This document shows, piece after piece, positions 34,065 through 45,033 of a stretch of DNA of 64,000 nucleotides (position 1 is the first letter of the stretch; every line of letters starts with the position of its first letter). The notes under the pieces are model-generated. The model did no database searches. It was given only the letters and a program-made list of their open reading frames with translations, and was not told the DNA's origin. This DNA is from Poa pratensis (taxonomy: Eukaryota; Streptophyta; Magnoliopsida; Poales; Poaceae). The DNA lies in NCBI GenBank assembly GCA_947311845.1, contig CAMZMU010000049.1:4961592-5025591 (forward strand). Reading direction: 5' to 3'. A program made the translations under genes and the position numbers.

Positions 34065-34440
34065 TCGATGTACTCGTAGATGGGGTAGTGGCAACCGGGC
34101 GCAACACGCACGATGCCAGCAGCAGGAGGTCGCGGCGAAGAATGTGGCCGATGGTGTGGATCTTCGCCTGAATCTGTCGCGTCCACTTGTATAGCTGTCG
34201 GCTCTCCTTGTCGCTCAGATTCTTGTTTTTTCCCTAGCCTGACACCCACATGCTTCTCAATTTTCTTTATGTAATGAACTTGCGCTCCTCTCCCTCGTGC
34301 TTCGTGGGAAGCTGCACCTTGAACACTTCGTCACATCCCCCATGCCCGATAACCTTCATCGACGAAATAATGTCCTCCTTCTCTAGGAATGTCCATGCGA
34401 TTGATTGACTTACATGAAGCCGATGATCCAGTTGTGTACC
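34065..34440 (-). pseudogene. Receptor-like kinase fragment, SOBIR1-like
   Basis: Reading leftward the frames give FLEKEDIISSMKVIGHGGC, then DEVFKVQLP, a KKIEK piece, NLSDKESRQL, RQIQAKIHTIGHI and finally CHYPIYEYID. This is the start of a protein kinase domain: glycine-rich loop, the lysine strand, the alpha-C region and the hinge. The S-x-x-L...RQIRSEI.TVGHIRHRNLLPL pattern is what I know from SOBIR1/EVR-type LRR receptor kinases. At least three frame breaks, a Gly-to-Asp change in the glycine loop and the absence of the catalytic loop make it a dead fragment. Confidence 0.6.
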
Positions 34441-36000
34441 AAGAACCTACGACCGCAATGGTAGCATATTATTCTTGTTAGATAATTTTATGTTATGAAT
34501 CTTGTATCTTACCCTGGTAGGGAGGGGCCATCGCCCCCTCCCCCACATGACCCCATTAAATTTCCAAAATAACTCTGCAATTCAATATCCCCGACAATAT
34601 ATGCAATTCAACTATTACAAGTATATAAGATAATACACATATTATCACAAAAATCACAAGCAACGTCATAAACATATGATGCATAGAACATAACAAGTCC
34701 ATAAAGTTCACAATTGTCGATAAGTTCACAAGTGTCCACAAAGAAGAGCATAACAATTCCGCTAACAACTTAATCAATCATCAACGACAAAAGTGCAGCA
34801 TCATGCATGCCCCTCACTTTGATGAAAAAAGGCCACACCACCCAAATCCTTTTTCTCTATAAACAAATGTCTAATATAACAAGTTCTTCTATAGAGAGCA
34901 ACAGAGGATCTCATACACCAAGGTATCACTGATGCTGGATAGGTACAAGTAGATTTTGGGGCACAATATCTAGAGAGTGGAACAATTTTAGCATAGACCG
35001 TGGATCACAACCTGACAAATATAAGATGGTGGATTTAGACTTCATATTCTTGTCCTCTCTCTAGGGTTTTCAATTTTTTCTTTCCAGTAGAGCCTAACGC
35101 ACAAGTTTCATCTTTACACCTAGTGGTGGCTGGATAGGAGTCTTAACATCTCTTCCATCAATCTAAAATGACCATTGGTCATAACCCTAATGGGTAGTGG
35201 CTTCTACAGTTTTTTGACTAAAAGGTTTCATTTGGTCTTCTTCTCATAACCCACATAATTCTAACACTACAAACCCTCACATATCGCTCTTTTCCACATC
35301 CCTAAATGATACAACTTTGCTTCCTATTCCCGAAGATCCTTATTTAATCGTTCCACCAACGATCGAAGAATTTCCCCATTCCTTTTTTTCTCCTCCCCGC
35401 CACTCGCTGAGAGTCGACCCTATCCCCCTCCCCCCCGACTTTGCTCCCCTCTCTTTTGGCGGCCTACTCCTCTGGAGTGGGAGGGAGAGAGAGGAGGATA
35501 GGCTCCTCTTGTAGATAGGAGTAGGATTAGGTATTGTATTTTCTTTTTCCCGCTCATGTGGTGTTTGGCTATATGTCGTGAAGGCTCTAATCGTCGGCGC
35601 CAGGGCATGGTGCTGCAAGGTCGATTCTCGGTGAGCTACGGTGGTGGTTCTTGGTGGAGGCCTTCTTCAATAAGCACGGTGGACTTCATGATGCTACTAT
35701 TCATGCTCGATCTGGCCGCCATGTTGGCTGCCTTGCTTCGAGGTCCAAACAGAGTAGCGGTGGAGAATGACTTGATTGCTTTTATTTTTGTTTCAAGGAT
35801 CTTTTTTTCTAAAAGGCGTGGACCATGTTGTAATTTTTTCCGGGTGCCCTCTTTGTAATTTGTACGCCAATCGTTGAATTCGGCTTTCATACCCTTCGGG
35901 GCCCTTCCATGTTAAATAAAAAACAACAATCGAGGTTAATATGTCAATACGTCCGTAGGTATTTGAAGGTTGCGGGTGACGAGGACGGACGGAGCAATTT
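34441..36000. other. Intergenic DNA, nothing identified
   Basis: AT-rich to about 35300, then a GC-richer stretch with ORFs of 65-100 codons (35317-35514, 35556-35858) that match no protein I know. The end near 35900 (CTTTCATACCC..AAATAAAA) could be the tail of a retroelement, but no poly(A) or duplication is clear. Confidence 0.4.
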
Positions 36001-36509
36001 TCTTATGCTTTATGGCACTTCACGTGTTGATTTTTGTTTTTGAACAAGTTCACATGTTGATTGATGCGTCACTTTCAGTGATGTTACAGTAACATTGTTA
36101 CTTGATCCATTGAGAACCGGTAGCGGCCGTATAAACTGATTGTTTAAACTCTTGGAAGCCAGGAATAAATAGGTTGAAAATGTTGCTGAAAATTATGGAG
36201 ACGACGTAGAAATAAGAAGCAAAGAAGAGCGTGTCTTGAAAAGAAGAAAAATGGCGCGGCCGAGGATGACGATCTATGACGAGGTGCGTGACGTCGGCCT
36301 GGGGTGACATCCGCCTGGCGCCAGCACGTCGTTGGCTCGAGGGAGCAGCAGCCGCGTAGAAAAAGAAAGCACGTCCGTGGTCAACGCGATCCCAAACAAG
36401 CAGGAGGCATCTCTCCATTTATATCCTTTCTCTAATGTCGCATCGCATCCATCATGATTCATGAGCAGCACCTTCCCCTTTGTTCCTCCGCTTGTTCTTC
36501 GTCTTCCCC

Positions 36510-36517
36510 TATTTATA
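36510..36517 (+). promoter_or_regulatory. TATA box of pirin 2
   Basis: TATTTATA within CCCCTATTTATACGGCACTC as in copy 1, 177 bp upstream of the ATG at 36687. Further upstream, CCAGCACGTCGT, AAAAAGAAAGCA and CGTGGTCAACGCG are shared with the pirin 1 promoter. Confidence 0.65.
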
Positions 36518-36686
36518 CGGCACTCGTGCGCCTCACCAAGATCAACAGCAACAGCAACAAAAGCCATCGTCTTCTCTCCGTAGCAGTAACCCAAGTAGCA
36601 CCAAGAACAAACAGCTCCTCTTTCTTCTCATGCAGATTGCTGCTGCATCGGTAGTAACAACCCTCCTCTTGTTCCCACCAGCGATC

Positions 36687-38185
36687 ATGTCTTCATCGTC
36701 GTCGTCGTCTGCCGCCGCGGCCGTTCCGTTCGAGAACCCCAGGGCGGTGGTAAAGAAGCTGCTGTCGGAAGCCCAGTCCGAGGGGCAGGGCGCCACCGTC
36801 AGGCGGAGCATCGGCAGGTACCAAGAACTCCCTTTCTGCGTGCGAATTGAACTGCGCGAGAGGAACACATAACTGAACTCTGAATTTTCTGACGGCCTGC
36901 GTTGACCTGAATTGCAGGCACGAGCTCCGCAACCTGGACCCGTTCCTCCTGCTCGACGAGTTCTCAGGTACTTCTCCGACTTCATTTCAACATATTCATG
37001 ATCCTTCCATCCATCTATTGGATCGGCATCATCAAGACCCAGACGTTCTAGAAAAGTATTCGATTTCGGTTCAGACTTCAGAGTTCTGACTGTGTCGCTG
37101 CACCATCTTGTTTTTCTGACCGATTGTTTCCTCGACTGGCCGTTTCAGTCTCCAAGCCCGCCGGATTCACCGACCACCCACACCGAGGATTCGAGACCGT
37201 CACCTACATGCTCGACGTACGCACCCAAGCCCCCACCCATGCTCTTCTTCATGTTCTGTTCTGTTCTGTTATGCTTTGTTTGCTGAAATGCTGTCCGTCG
37301 TTTGATGCAGGGGGCCTTCACGCACCAGGACTTCTCCGGACACAAGGGCACCATCAGAACAGGAGATGTTCAGGTCTCATTCGCAATCTACTTAAAATCA
37401 ATGAATTGATGATTAGCTTGACACATTCGATTTTGTGTTGAATTTAACATTGCAATCTGAATGCCCTGTTGTTCAGTGGATGACGGCCGGCCGCGGCATC
37501 GTGCACTCGGAGATGCCGGCGTCCGATGGCGTGCAGAAAGGCTTGCAGCTCTGGATCAACCTCGCCTCCAAGGACAAGATGTATGCTTCCTTTCAAGGCA
37601 ACGATGCCTTTTCTTCTTGATGATCAACTTCATTGCTCCACGTTACAATTACAAGTCACTCAAAATTTTCCTCTTAAAAATGCTTAATGACGCTGCAGGA
37701 TCGAGCCCCGGTACCAGGAGCTGCAGAGCAAGGACATAAGCCGCGCCGAGAAAGACGGCGTGGAGGTCCGCATCATCGCCGGGGAGGCCTTCGGGGTGCG
37801 GTCGCCGGTGTACACGCGGACGCCTACCATGTACATGGACTTCACCATGCAGCCGGGTTCCCAGCTCCACCAGCCCATCCCGGCGGGGTGGAACGCCTTC
37901 GTGTACATCATCGAGGGGGAGGGCTCGTTCGGGCGAGAGAACAGTGCACCGGCGACCGCGCACCACTGCCTCCTGCTGGGCGCCGACGGGGACGGGCTCA
38001 GCGTGTGGAACCGATCCGGCGCGCCACTGCGGTTCGCGCTCGCGGCGGGGAAGCCGCTCAACGAGCCCGTGGTGCAGCAGGGACCCTTCGTGATGAACAC
38101 GCGCGCTGAGATCCAGCAGGCCATGGAGGACTATTACTACGGCCGGAACGGCTTCGAGAAGGCCGCCCAATGGAGCTCCGTCTGA
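36687..38185 (+). CDS. Pirin-like cupin protein, copy 2
   Basis: Six exons (36687-36817, 36918-36967, 37149-37216, 37311-37373, 37477-37580, 37699-38185) with the same intron positions and phases as copy 1 give an intact 300-aa protein. Exons 2-6 have identical lengths in both genes, while introns are strongly diverged, so this is an old tandem duplication, not an assembly repeat. Ligands His70, His72, His114 and Glu116 are kept. Differences from copy 1 are conservative (for example DEFS preceded by LLL rather than LML, and SRAEKDG for SQASKDG). An in-frame ATG at 36630 offers an alternative start with a hydrophobic leader. Confidence 0.95.
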
Positions 38186-38690
38186 TCGGCCCTCTTCTTC
38201 ATCGCACTATGATAATGATTGATTGATATTGTTGATGCAACGCTGCAGCAGTGCCGGCACTGTCATGCACAAAATTGGGAAGGAACAGCAACAGAAAATT
38301 GACACTTTGTGCAGTGTAGTAGTCTTTCTTAATTCTTTTTTGCTTGTTTGTGGTAAAGATTGATACAGTACAAGGTTTGTGTGTAATAAAGATGAATTCA
38401 GCAATGATAGTTCACTTTTTCGTTTTCTTTCATATAATTTGGGAACACGCAGAGCAAGGGGATAGGAATGTGTGTAGCAAGGAGGAATTCAGTCTGTTTT
38501 TATTGGTTTGGTCATAAAATTTGGAACCTATCAGAGCATTGTAAAACAATGGATGGACTTCAAATGAGGGACACATAATTTCTATGGTGACATTGACACA
38601 GTTCAATTCTCCCGTGCACATGCGAATCAAACCTTGCCGATCCTTTATTCAATATTCGATCATTTCCTTCAATCTGGATACGTTATTTTT
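38186..38690. other. Pirin 2 3' region
   Basis: The 3' flank is homologous to that of pirin 1: ATGCACAAAATTGGGAA, GTGTGTAATAAAGA and TTTCTTTCATA-AATTTGGGA occur in both, out to about 33256 and 38465. This sets the right limit of the duplicated unit. No further gene. Confidence 0.6.
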
Positions 38691-39072
38691 ATTGGACACG
38701 GCGTTTTGGGTCACGGTTGCAGATGCACCCGTTGTGTAAAACAGTTTTAAAAACTTTTTAAAATGTTTAAAATTCCAAAAATAAATTCGGATATACATCA
38801 TGAAATTTTGTGCTAGCACAAAAAATTTCGTGGAGAAAAAACATTTTTTTGACATGTGCAAAAAAGACAAAAACATTGTCTTGTACAAAGTCATTTTGGA
38901 GCACCCGAATTTGTATTTTTGCACAGGTTAGAAAAATGTTTTTCTTCGCGAAACTTTCTGTGCTAACATAAAATGTCTTGAAGTATATTCGAAATTTTTA
39001 TTTTGAATTTTTTGACATTCTGAAAATTATTTTCTGAGCAGTGGGGGCATCTGCACGCATGACCCGATATGG
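38690..39072. mobile_element. AT-rich MITE-like repeat, family B copy 1
   Basis: The ends carry inverted GGGTCACGG-TGCAGATGCACCC and GGGGCATCTGCACGCATGACCC. The body has the inverted pair TTTTGTGCTAGCACAAAAAAT and TGTGCTAACATAAAATGTC. A shorter relative lies at about 40153-40460. No clear target duplication. Confidence 0.6.
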
Positions 39073-39273
39073 ATTTCTGATTTTGTATTGCATTATACTC
39101 CATATGCTTTTTTACCTGTGTTTATTTGCATATCAATCCCAATATTTTTCTTTGATAACTTACACCTCTTTATTCATTGGTAATCAGGGTTACATCGGTA
39201 ACCGTAAAAGGTACAATCGAATTTGGTGGTTCATCCAGCCAGACATTTTGGTCTGGACTCCTAGCTAATTTGA

Positions 39274-39546
39274 CTAACTCATGAGGTACACTATTGAACT
39301 TGCTAATTTGGCTAACTCATGAGCTACACTATTGAACTTACGGGGTACATGATCAAACTCAACCTTGAGAAATTCAGTTGTGAGATAGTAACAATCATCA
39401 AATATTGGGGCTGCAATTCCGTGGGATCGGACGCCATCTAGCATTATGTTAACCACTTCTAGACAGTCAGATTCTACCATCACTTTGTTACATCCGACAG
39501 ACTGAGCAAGCATAAGACCTTGCTTTAGGGCGATATCCCAGGCTTC
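39274..39546 (-). pseudogene. RNase H-domain fragment of a plant LINE-type element
   Basis: Reads EAWDIALKQGL, VMVESDCLEVVNIMLDG and FDHVPRKFNSVAHELAKLA, the hallmark strings of the RVT_3 RNase H domain found in plant non-LTR retrotransposons and derived genes. An in-frame stop lies just upstream, and the last 38 bp are duplicated in tandem (39265-39341), so it is a relic. Confidence 0.75.
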
Positions 39547-40150
39547 TTAGCAGCGCACACCGACTCGGCGGCCACCATTGAGCGAGACTCGCCGGGCCTC
39601 ATGGCGACCATGGCCACTAGGCGCAGATGGCGGCCTCCTCCTCCTTCGACGACGACTCTAGCAGCCATGGCCGCGTCAAGACGGCGTCTCCACCAGCCCT
39701 CCACTGTGGTGGCACTCTATTATCGATTTGAAATTAAGAGGACGGACCTAAGTAAAAAGGAGTGTGCTGCCCTGCGGCGGCGCATATTCTACTTAGAATG
39801 CGGCGGCCCATACCACGCTGACCAGGCCTCATTACTCGCACGCAAAAGCGTGGTGTCAAGTCTGGCCAACGCGTGGGCAAAAGTAGGCTGCAGCCGTCGA
39901 TGCATGCACCTTGTCCGAAAAGTTCAGTCAGGAGACCTGCTGCCTGCTGCTATGAAGTTAAGAGCGGCTGCATTTTGTTTTAACAATAGCTACAGTCAAT
40001 ACTAGCCTATTAGCTACACTAGACCATTAGTATACCCTCGCGAAGATATTTTACACTGTTTAAATGATCGTCCTATAATATATACAACACCGTGATGCTT
40101 ACATGCAGCTCTCTTTAAACTTATTAGATACCACACAAAAAAAGTTTTGA
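39547..40150. other. Intergenic, one 134-codon ORF of no known family
   Basis: The ORF at 39601-40005 (starting MATMATRRRWRPPPP) has simple low-complexity starts and no domain I recognise. I do not call it a gene. Confidence 0.4.
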
Positions 40151-40152
40151 AA

Positions 40153-40460
40153 TACGTGTTTTGGGTAGTATGTGCAGATACACCTATTATATAAAACATT
40201 TTTTTCTAAAATGTCAAAATTATAGAAATAAATTTGAATATGCATTAGAACATTTTGTGTTAGCACAAAAAATGTCGTGGAGACATACGAGTTTTTTTTT
40301 ATCTTTTTTGCACAGGTCACAAAAATATTTTTTCTTCACGTAACTTTTTGTGCTAACAAAAAATATCTTGAAGTATGTCCGAATTTTTTTTTGATTTTTT
40401 TGTCATTTCAAATTTGTTTTTTGAGCAATGGATGCATCTGCACCTGCTATCCGTTATGGA
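40153..40460. mobile_element. AT-rich MITE-like repeat, family B copy 2
   Basis: Same order of blocks as the copy at 38690-39072, with TGTGCAGATACACC at left and GATGCATCTGCACC at right, but about 75 bp shorter in the middle. Confidence 0.6.
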
Positions 40461-40544
40461 TTTCCGTTGGAATACCACATATTGCACTAAAAATAGCAAA
40501 TCAGCTTTCGTGACAGTTCCCGAATTGTTTTGAAACAACACAAC

Positions 40545-41338
40545 ATTACTAGGTATTTTAATAATATTGCCAAGTTTGCAAGCAGTATCAGTTTATTTAT
40601 ATAAGCTGATCAGGATTTTTTAATATGACCAATCTGCGAGTTCCCCTAAAACAGCTATCAGGTTATTATACACGCTTACCATGTTTTCTAAATAAATATT
40701 ACTCCCTCCATTCCGGTTTATAGGATGCAATTCCAAAACCAGATTTTTCCAAGAATAAGCAACAATTAGCATTAGTTAAGAGTAGTTAATGTTGGGTTTT
40801 GACCTTTCCCAAGAACAATAAGAAAACCGATTGGGTTTGGTATTTCCCTAATTAATGTTGGCATTAAATATGACAGTGCTAATTGGTTGAAATATTGGGG
40901 AGAGAGATGTTTCATGGCCAATGGCCATTCACCTAGGTCTTAGTGATTTGCCAAATGCATCCTATAAACCGGGATAGAGGGAGTATTGCGAAATTCCCTG
41001 AAAACAGCTATCAGATTATTTATACACGCTTACCTGATTTTTTAAATTATGATCTCCAAGTCCCCTAAAGTAGCTATCAGGTTATTTATACACGCTTCTC
41101 AGGTTTTCTAAATTAATATTATTGCCAAGTTCCTCCAAAACAGCTATCTGGTTATTTATACACGATTATCAGGTTTTCTGAATTAATATTAATACCGGGT
41201 ACCCCAATAATAGATATCCAATTATTTATACACGCTTAACAAGTATTTTAATTTTTAAATATGATCTCCAAGTTCCTCTAAAGCAGCTATCAGATCATTC
41301 AAACACGCTTATCAGGTATTCTAAATTAGTTTATCCCA
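40545..41338. repeat. AT-rich tandem array, ~60-70-bp unit, 7 degenerate copies
   Basis: Units contain AACAGCTATCAGGTTATTTA, TACACGCTTA(T/C)CAGG and a TTTTCTAAATTAATATTATT-like spacer, with clear copies starting near 40650, 40997, 41068, 41140, 41210 and 41281. A Stowaway MITE sits inside one unit, so the array is older than that insertion. Confidence 0.8.
40702..40983. mobile_element. Stowaway MITE inside the tandem array
   Basis: CTCCCTCCATTCCGGTTTAT at the left and ATAAACCGGGATAGAGGGAG at the right, flanked by TA at 40700-40701 and 40984-40985; 282 bp. Confidence 0.92.
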
Positions 41339-42484
41339 TTAGAGCATATCCACATCACCCCAATTGACCACCCAAAGGGTCAATGATGTTCAGACGCAAA
41401 AATCGACCACATCAACACCACAAGTGTTTCGGCCAAGCCGATTTGTGTCCGGAACCACCGAGAGGGGCCGTCGAACTTCGGGGACTCTTCGGCGGTGTCA
41501 GACACTGCTCGGACATGTCCTCGGACAGGGAGCGCCCACTCGTCATAGACACATAGCGAGCAGAGACGGTTAATGGCGCGGTGCAGGAGGCCGCTCCGCC
41601 CGCATAATGGCGATGCGTTTCCGCGAGTGAGGAAGGTACAGGACGGCGATGAGTCTGCCGCACACGTCACATTTACGTCGGCCTACGCAGCGCCCAGCCT
41701 TCCCAGCTTCCGAAGCGACGCCGACGCGGCGGAGACGTGTCGCCGCCATTAACACCAACGTGACGCGTCCTCACCAATCTTACGCTTCCCCCCAGCGCCA
41801 CCGCTTCCCGCCTTGAGCAGCCGGGATATAAAAACACCCTGCCGTGTCGCCATTTCATCACAAACCATGCTCGGCGTAGCCCACTCCTCCCTCATCACCG
41901 CCTTCGCAATGACCAGTCGCCTCACCACCACATGGGCCACCATCACCCAGGCCACGAGCCGTACTCACCCAACCTCTCCATCGTCTGACAACGAGGAGAA
42001 TGTCGACGCCCCCTTTGATTAGGATGTGGTGGGTGAGGAGGAGCCATAGCAGGAGGAGCAGCCAGATCAGCAGCAGGATGAGTCTCAGCAGGAGGTGGCG
42101 GAACAGGAGTCTCAGGGGGACCTGCCGCCATTGTGGCCTGACCAGGTTGTTGCCTACAACTCTTTCGCCAGCAGGCACAGTGAGTAGGCATACCGCCAGG
42201 TTAGGTTCAGTTTCGAGGTGGCGAACGCCGCCGCGGAGGCAACCGCCATCCAGGCATCGCTCGAGAGCGTGGAGGCGTGCGACCGTGCTCTCATGGCCAC
42301 CGAAGTCGGGCAGTCTACGAACAACTGAACGCCGAGGCGTTTTTGGCTGAGCAGCCGCAAATCATTGCCCAGACAGAGGAGCTGGAGCATGTGGCCTCCC
42401 GATTGGCCGCCGATCGTGCGGCCCACGAAGACCTGAACATGGCGAGGGAGGCGAGGCTGGCAGCATAGCGGGATGAGAGGCGCG

Positions 42485-42764
42485 TGTGAGATCCTGGCCT
42501 AGGGCTTAATAGAATTGATAGGATACTCACATCAATAAGTTGCAACTTCTTTTTCGGAAGCTAATCTGAAAAGAACTCCGACGATAAGCGTGCTTGGCGT
42601 AGAGCGATTTGAGGATGGGTGACCGACCTAGAAGTCCTTCCCAGGTGCGCATAGTAAGGACAAAGTGCGTAGAAAAGATCATTGTTGATCTGTGGAGTCA
42701 GTCTAGAGATCCTACAGAGCTGGCAGGGGTAGCAGGACCGGCTCGGGTGGGCCGAGGGGTTACA
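42485..42764 (+). mobile_element. Cassandra-type TRIM solo LTR with 5S rRNA-derived segment
   Basis: Starts TGTGAGATCCTGG and ends GAGGGGTTACA, 280 bp. Positions about 42567-42650 carry AGAACTCCGA, TAAGCGTGCTTGG and GAGGATGGGTGACC in the order of the 3' two thirds of plant 5S rRNA, including the Pol III internal control region. That is the defining feature of Cassandra. Flanks GCGCG and ACGCG match at 4 of 5 bases. No second LTR or primer site follows, so it is a solo LTR. Confidence 0.82.
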
Positions 42765-43707
42765 ACGCGTGCCATCGAGCTTAGCAAAGGCGAACGAGGA
42801 TGAGGTTGGCCCTAGCGGCGTCTAGTTATTTTAGTTTACGTTTTATTTTAAATGTTATTTTAAATTTCGTACTATCTGTATATAGTTTTAGTTAAATATA
42901 AATCCAAAAATAGTCATCACATTTACACTGGCGGCTATGCAACGTCCATCCTTCCGGGCTTCCCAAGCGCCACCAACTTTAAACGGCGGTGCTTGCGCAG
43001 CACCCAGCCTTCTCGGCTTCCAAAGTGGCGCCTGCATTAACACCCGTGGCACCGTCCGTGCATATAAACGGCCAATACGCTCCAACGAGGAGGCATCCTC
43101 TTCGCCTTTCGTCCCCATTCTCTCCCACTAGCGCACCACCGCCACCATGGACGTGAACATGAGGTGGCTATACTGGCATGAGGTCACGGTCTTCGCCGCA
43201 CAGGCATCCTAGCGCCACCGAAGTCGTCATTGCCGAAAGGCTTCACACTCAGCTTGGACGGGCCCCTGTGCTGAAAGCCGACATTAAGTTTGAGAACGAG
43301 GTCCAGTGGTGCAAAGTGAAGCACCGACTGTGACTCGACCCCAGTTCTACCTTGCCTGAGCCCTACCATGGAGGAGCCGTCGCGTAGGCGCCGTAGAATT
43401 TAGATTAGTTGCGAGATGAATAAATTTAGATTTAAATTAGTATGGCTTTGAGTGAAAGTTCTATTTCCAATTAGTGCCCACAAGTTGTTTGATCTTTTGT
43501 TTTACTTTTATATCCGTTTGGTGGCGGGTGTTTGAGGGTGTCACTGGAATAACACCCATTGTTTCCAGAAAATGTCCAACACCACAAAGAGGATTCAATT
43601 GGGGTGCTGGAGAGATGCAGAAAGTGCTAACGTAGCTCGAGCTATATGTATCTCTTTTTTTCCAAAATTCAAAATCAGCATTTTTGAGTGTCAAAAAATT
43701 CGAAACA

Positions 43708-44715
43708 GGAGCGGCCATGGCAAGGTATGCCGCTGCCTTGCGACGCTGCGGATATGGCGTTGTTTCGGTCCTCCACCGATGTCACGCTTGGAGATGGAGC
43801 AAGGTGCCTTTTTTGGCAAGACCGTTGGCTGCCAGGAGGCCCACTCAAGCTTCAGTTTCCTCAGCTTTACGACATAACAACGAGAAAGTTCCGCACTGTC
43901 CAGAAGGAAATACAAGCAAACAATTGGATTAAGGCGCTGTTCCATATCACTTCCTCAGAGCAGCTGCAGCAGTTTACGTCGTTGTGGGCAATCATGCAAG
44001 GAGTGCAATTGCTGCCACAACCGGATGCCATAGCGTGGAGATGGACCGCTTCCGGGGAATACACGGCGGCCTCGGCATACCGGTGCCAGTTTACAGGCTC
44101 ATGTCCTCCCTTCCGTGCCGCAAAGCTCTGGAAGGCCAAGGCGGAACCGAAGTGTCGTTTCTTTGCTTGGTTGGTGCTGCAAGGCAAGATCCTCACCGCG
44201 GACAATTTGGCGATTAGAGGTTGGCCACATGACCCCATTTGCAAGCTTTGCCGATGCCATCCCGAAACAGTGCAGCACCTTCTTCTCGATTGCAGTTTCT
44301 CGAAGGAGGTGAGAGAGCACATCTTCGGTTGGAAGGGATCCATTGGGATGCCGCCACCAGTTTTGGGACACAGCATTGATGCTTGGTGGAATGGCATGCT
44401 CGCCGGGATACCGAAGGAGAAGAGGCGGGAGGCGAGCGGGGCGTTCGTCTACGCCATGTGGGGCTGTTGGAAAGAGAGGAATAGGAGGGTTTTTCGAAAC
44501 ACGGCTATGCAACCGATCATGGTGGCACACCTTGTGTGGGAGGAGAATGAGCAGCGGGCTCTCGCCCATGGGCACGACCCGGGAGATTGACTCTTGTTTG
44601 TTGTTTTTGTTTTCGGTGATACTCTTGCTTTAGGCAAATGACTTTGTACATAAACATTCTATCTATCTAATCGGGTGGCAGATACGACTGCCTTAAAATT
44701 CAAAAAAAAAAAAAA
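43708..44715 (+). mobile_element. 5'-truncated LINE with poly(A) tail and 8-bp TSD
   Basis: Target duplications TCGAAACA lie at 43700-43707 and 44716-44723, and the element ends in a run of 14 A (44702-44715). Only the last 1 kb survives, which is the usual result of incomplete target-primed reverse transcription. Confidence 0.9.
43730..44590 (+). CDS. LINE ORF2 C-terminus, zf-RVT domain (fragment)
   Basis: The open frame (an ATG-started version begins at 43688, before the LINE boundary) encodes the tail of a non-LTR reverse transcriptase. It has GARCLFWQDRWLPGG, then the zinc-binding RVT motif FFAWLVLQGKILTADNL..RGW..CKLC....ETVQHLLLDC, then WKERNRRVF. The catalytic RT domain and the endonuclease are missing, so it cannot act alone. 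No stop interrupts about 285 codons, consistent with a fairly young insertion. Confidence 0.85.
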   Translation, partial: PLPCDAADMALFRSSTDVTLGDGARCLFWQDRWLPGGPLKLQFPQLYDITTRKFRTVQKEIQANNWIKALFHITSSEQLQQFTSLWAIMQGVQLLPQPDAIAWRWTASGEYTAASAYRCQFTGSCPPFRAAKLWKAKAEPKCRFFAWLVLQGKILTADNLAIRGWPHDPICKLCRCHPETVQHLLLDCSFSKEVREHIFGWKGSIGMPPPVLGHSIDAWWNGMLAGIPKEKRREASGAFVYAMWGCWKERNRRVFRNTAMQPIMVAHLVWEENEQRALAHGHDPGD

Positions 44716-45033
44716 TCGAAACAAAAACTCTACATGTAGATAATGTTGAGATTTATCATTGTGCATATTTTTAATCAAAAGTTCGTACTATTCTTGGCTA
44801 CACAAAAGGGACAAAGCTGGCAAAATTTCAAATTTCTGAAACTGTCATAGAGCCACACATTTGTTATTTTTTTCCAGCCTAAAATACAACAAATTTTGAG
44901 TTAAAAATTTGTACAATTGTTATCTACATCTGTGATTTTTCGTCAATTTTTTTAAAACTTAAAAATACAATTTTGTATTTTTAGAAAAACGATAGCTCGG
45001 CTACACAACACCACTCTCGTGGAGATGCTCTTA

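Larger units (their letters stand above)
43619..45019. mobile_element. MULE-type MITE, copy 2, split by a LINE
   Basis: Shows the same end motifs as the copy at 33265 (GCTCGAGCTATATG at left; CGATAGCTCGGCTACACA at right). Without the LINE and its duplication it is about 385 bp, close to the 407 bp of copy 1. The flanks TGGA-GA-GATGC (43608-43618) and TGGAGATGC (45020-45028) are a 9-bp duplication with one 2-bp slip. Confidence 0.65.
41342..45030. mobile_element. Harbinger-type DNA transposon hosting later insertions
   Basis: Ends GAGCATATCCACATCACCCC and, reversed, GAGCATCTCCA then AGCACCCCAATTG, with the inner part split off by the MITE at 43619. TTA lies at 41339-41341 and 45031-45033, the PIF/Harbinger duplication. 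No transposase is left, so the roughly 2-kb body is non-autonomous. It holds two related blocks (about 41686-41870 and 42990-43150), each with CCCAGCCTTC, CATTAACACC, a TATA box and an ATG. The short frames after them are broken by stops. Confidence 0.65.

Noticed and set aside
31000..38465. Pirin pair as an assembly duplication
   Set aside because: Introns and flanks are strongly diverged and the proteins differ at many sites.
40545..41338. CRISPR-like array
   Set aside because: Units are degenerate and adjoining with no unique spacers, and the genome is a plant nucleus.
42567..42650. 5S rRNA gene
   Set aside because: Only part of 5S is present, with many changes, inside a Cassandra-type LTR.
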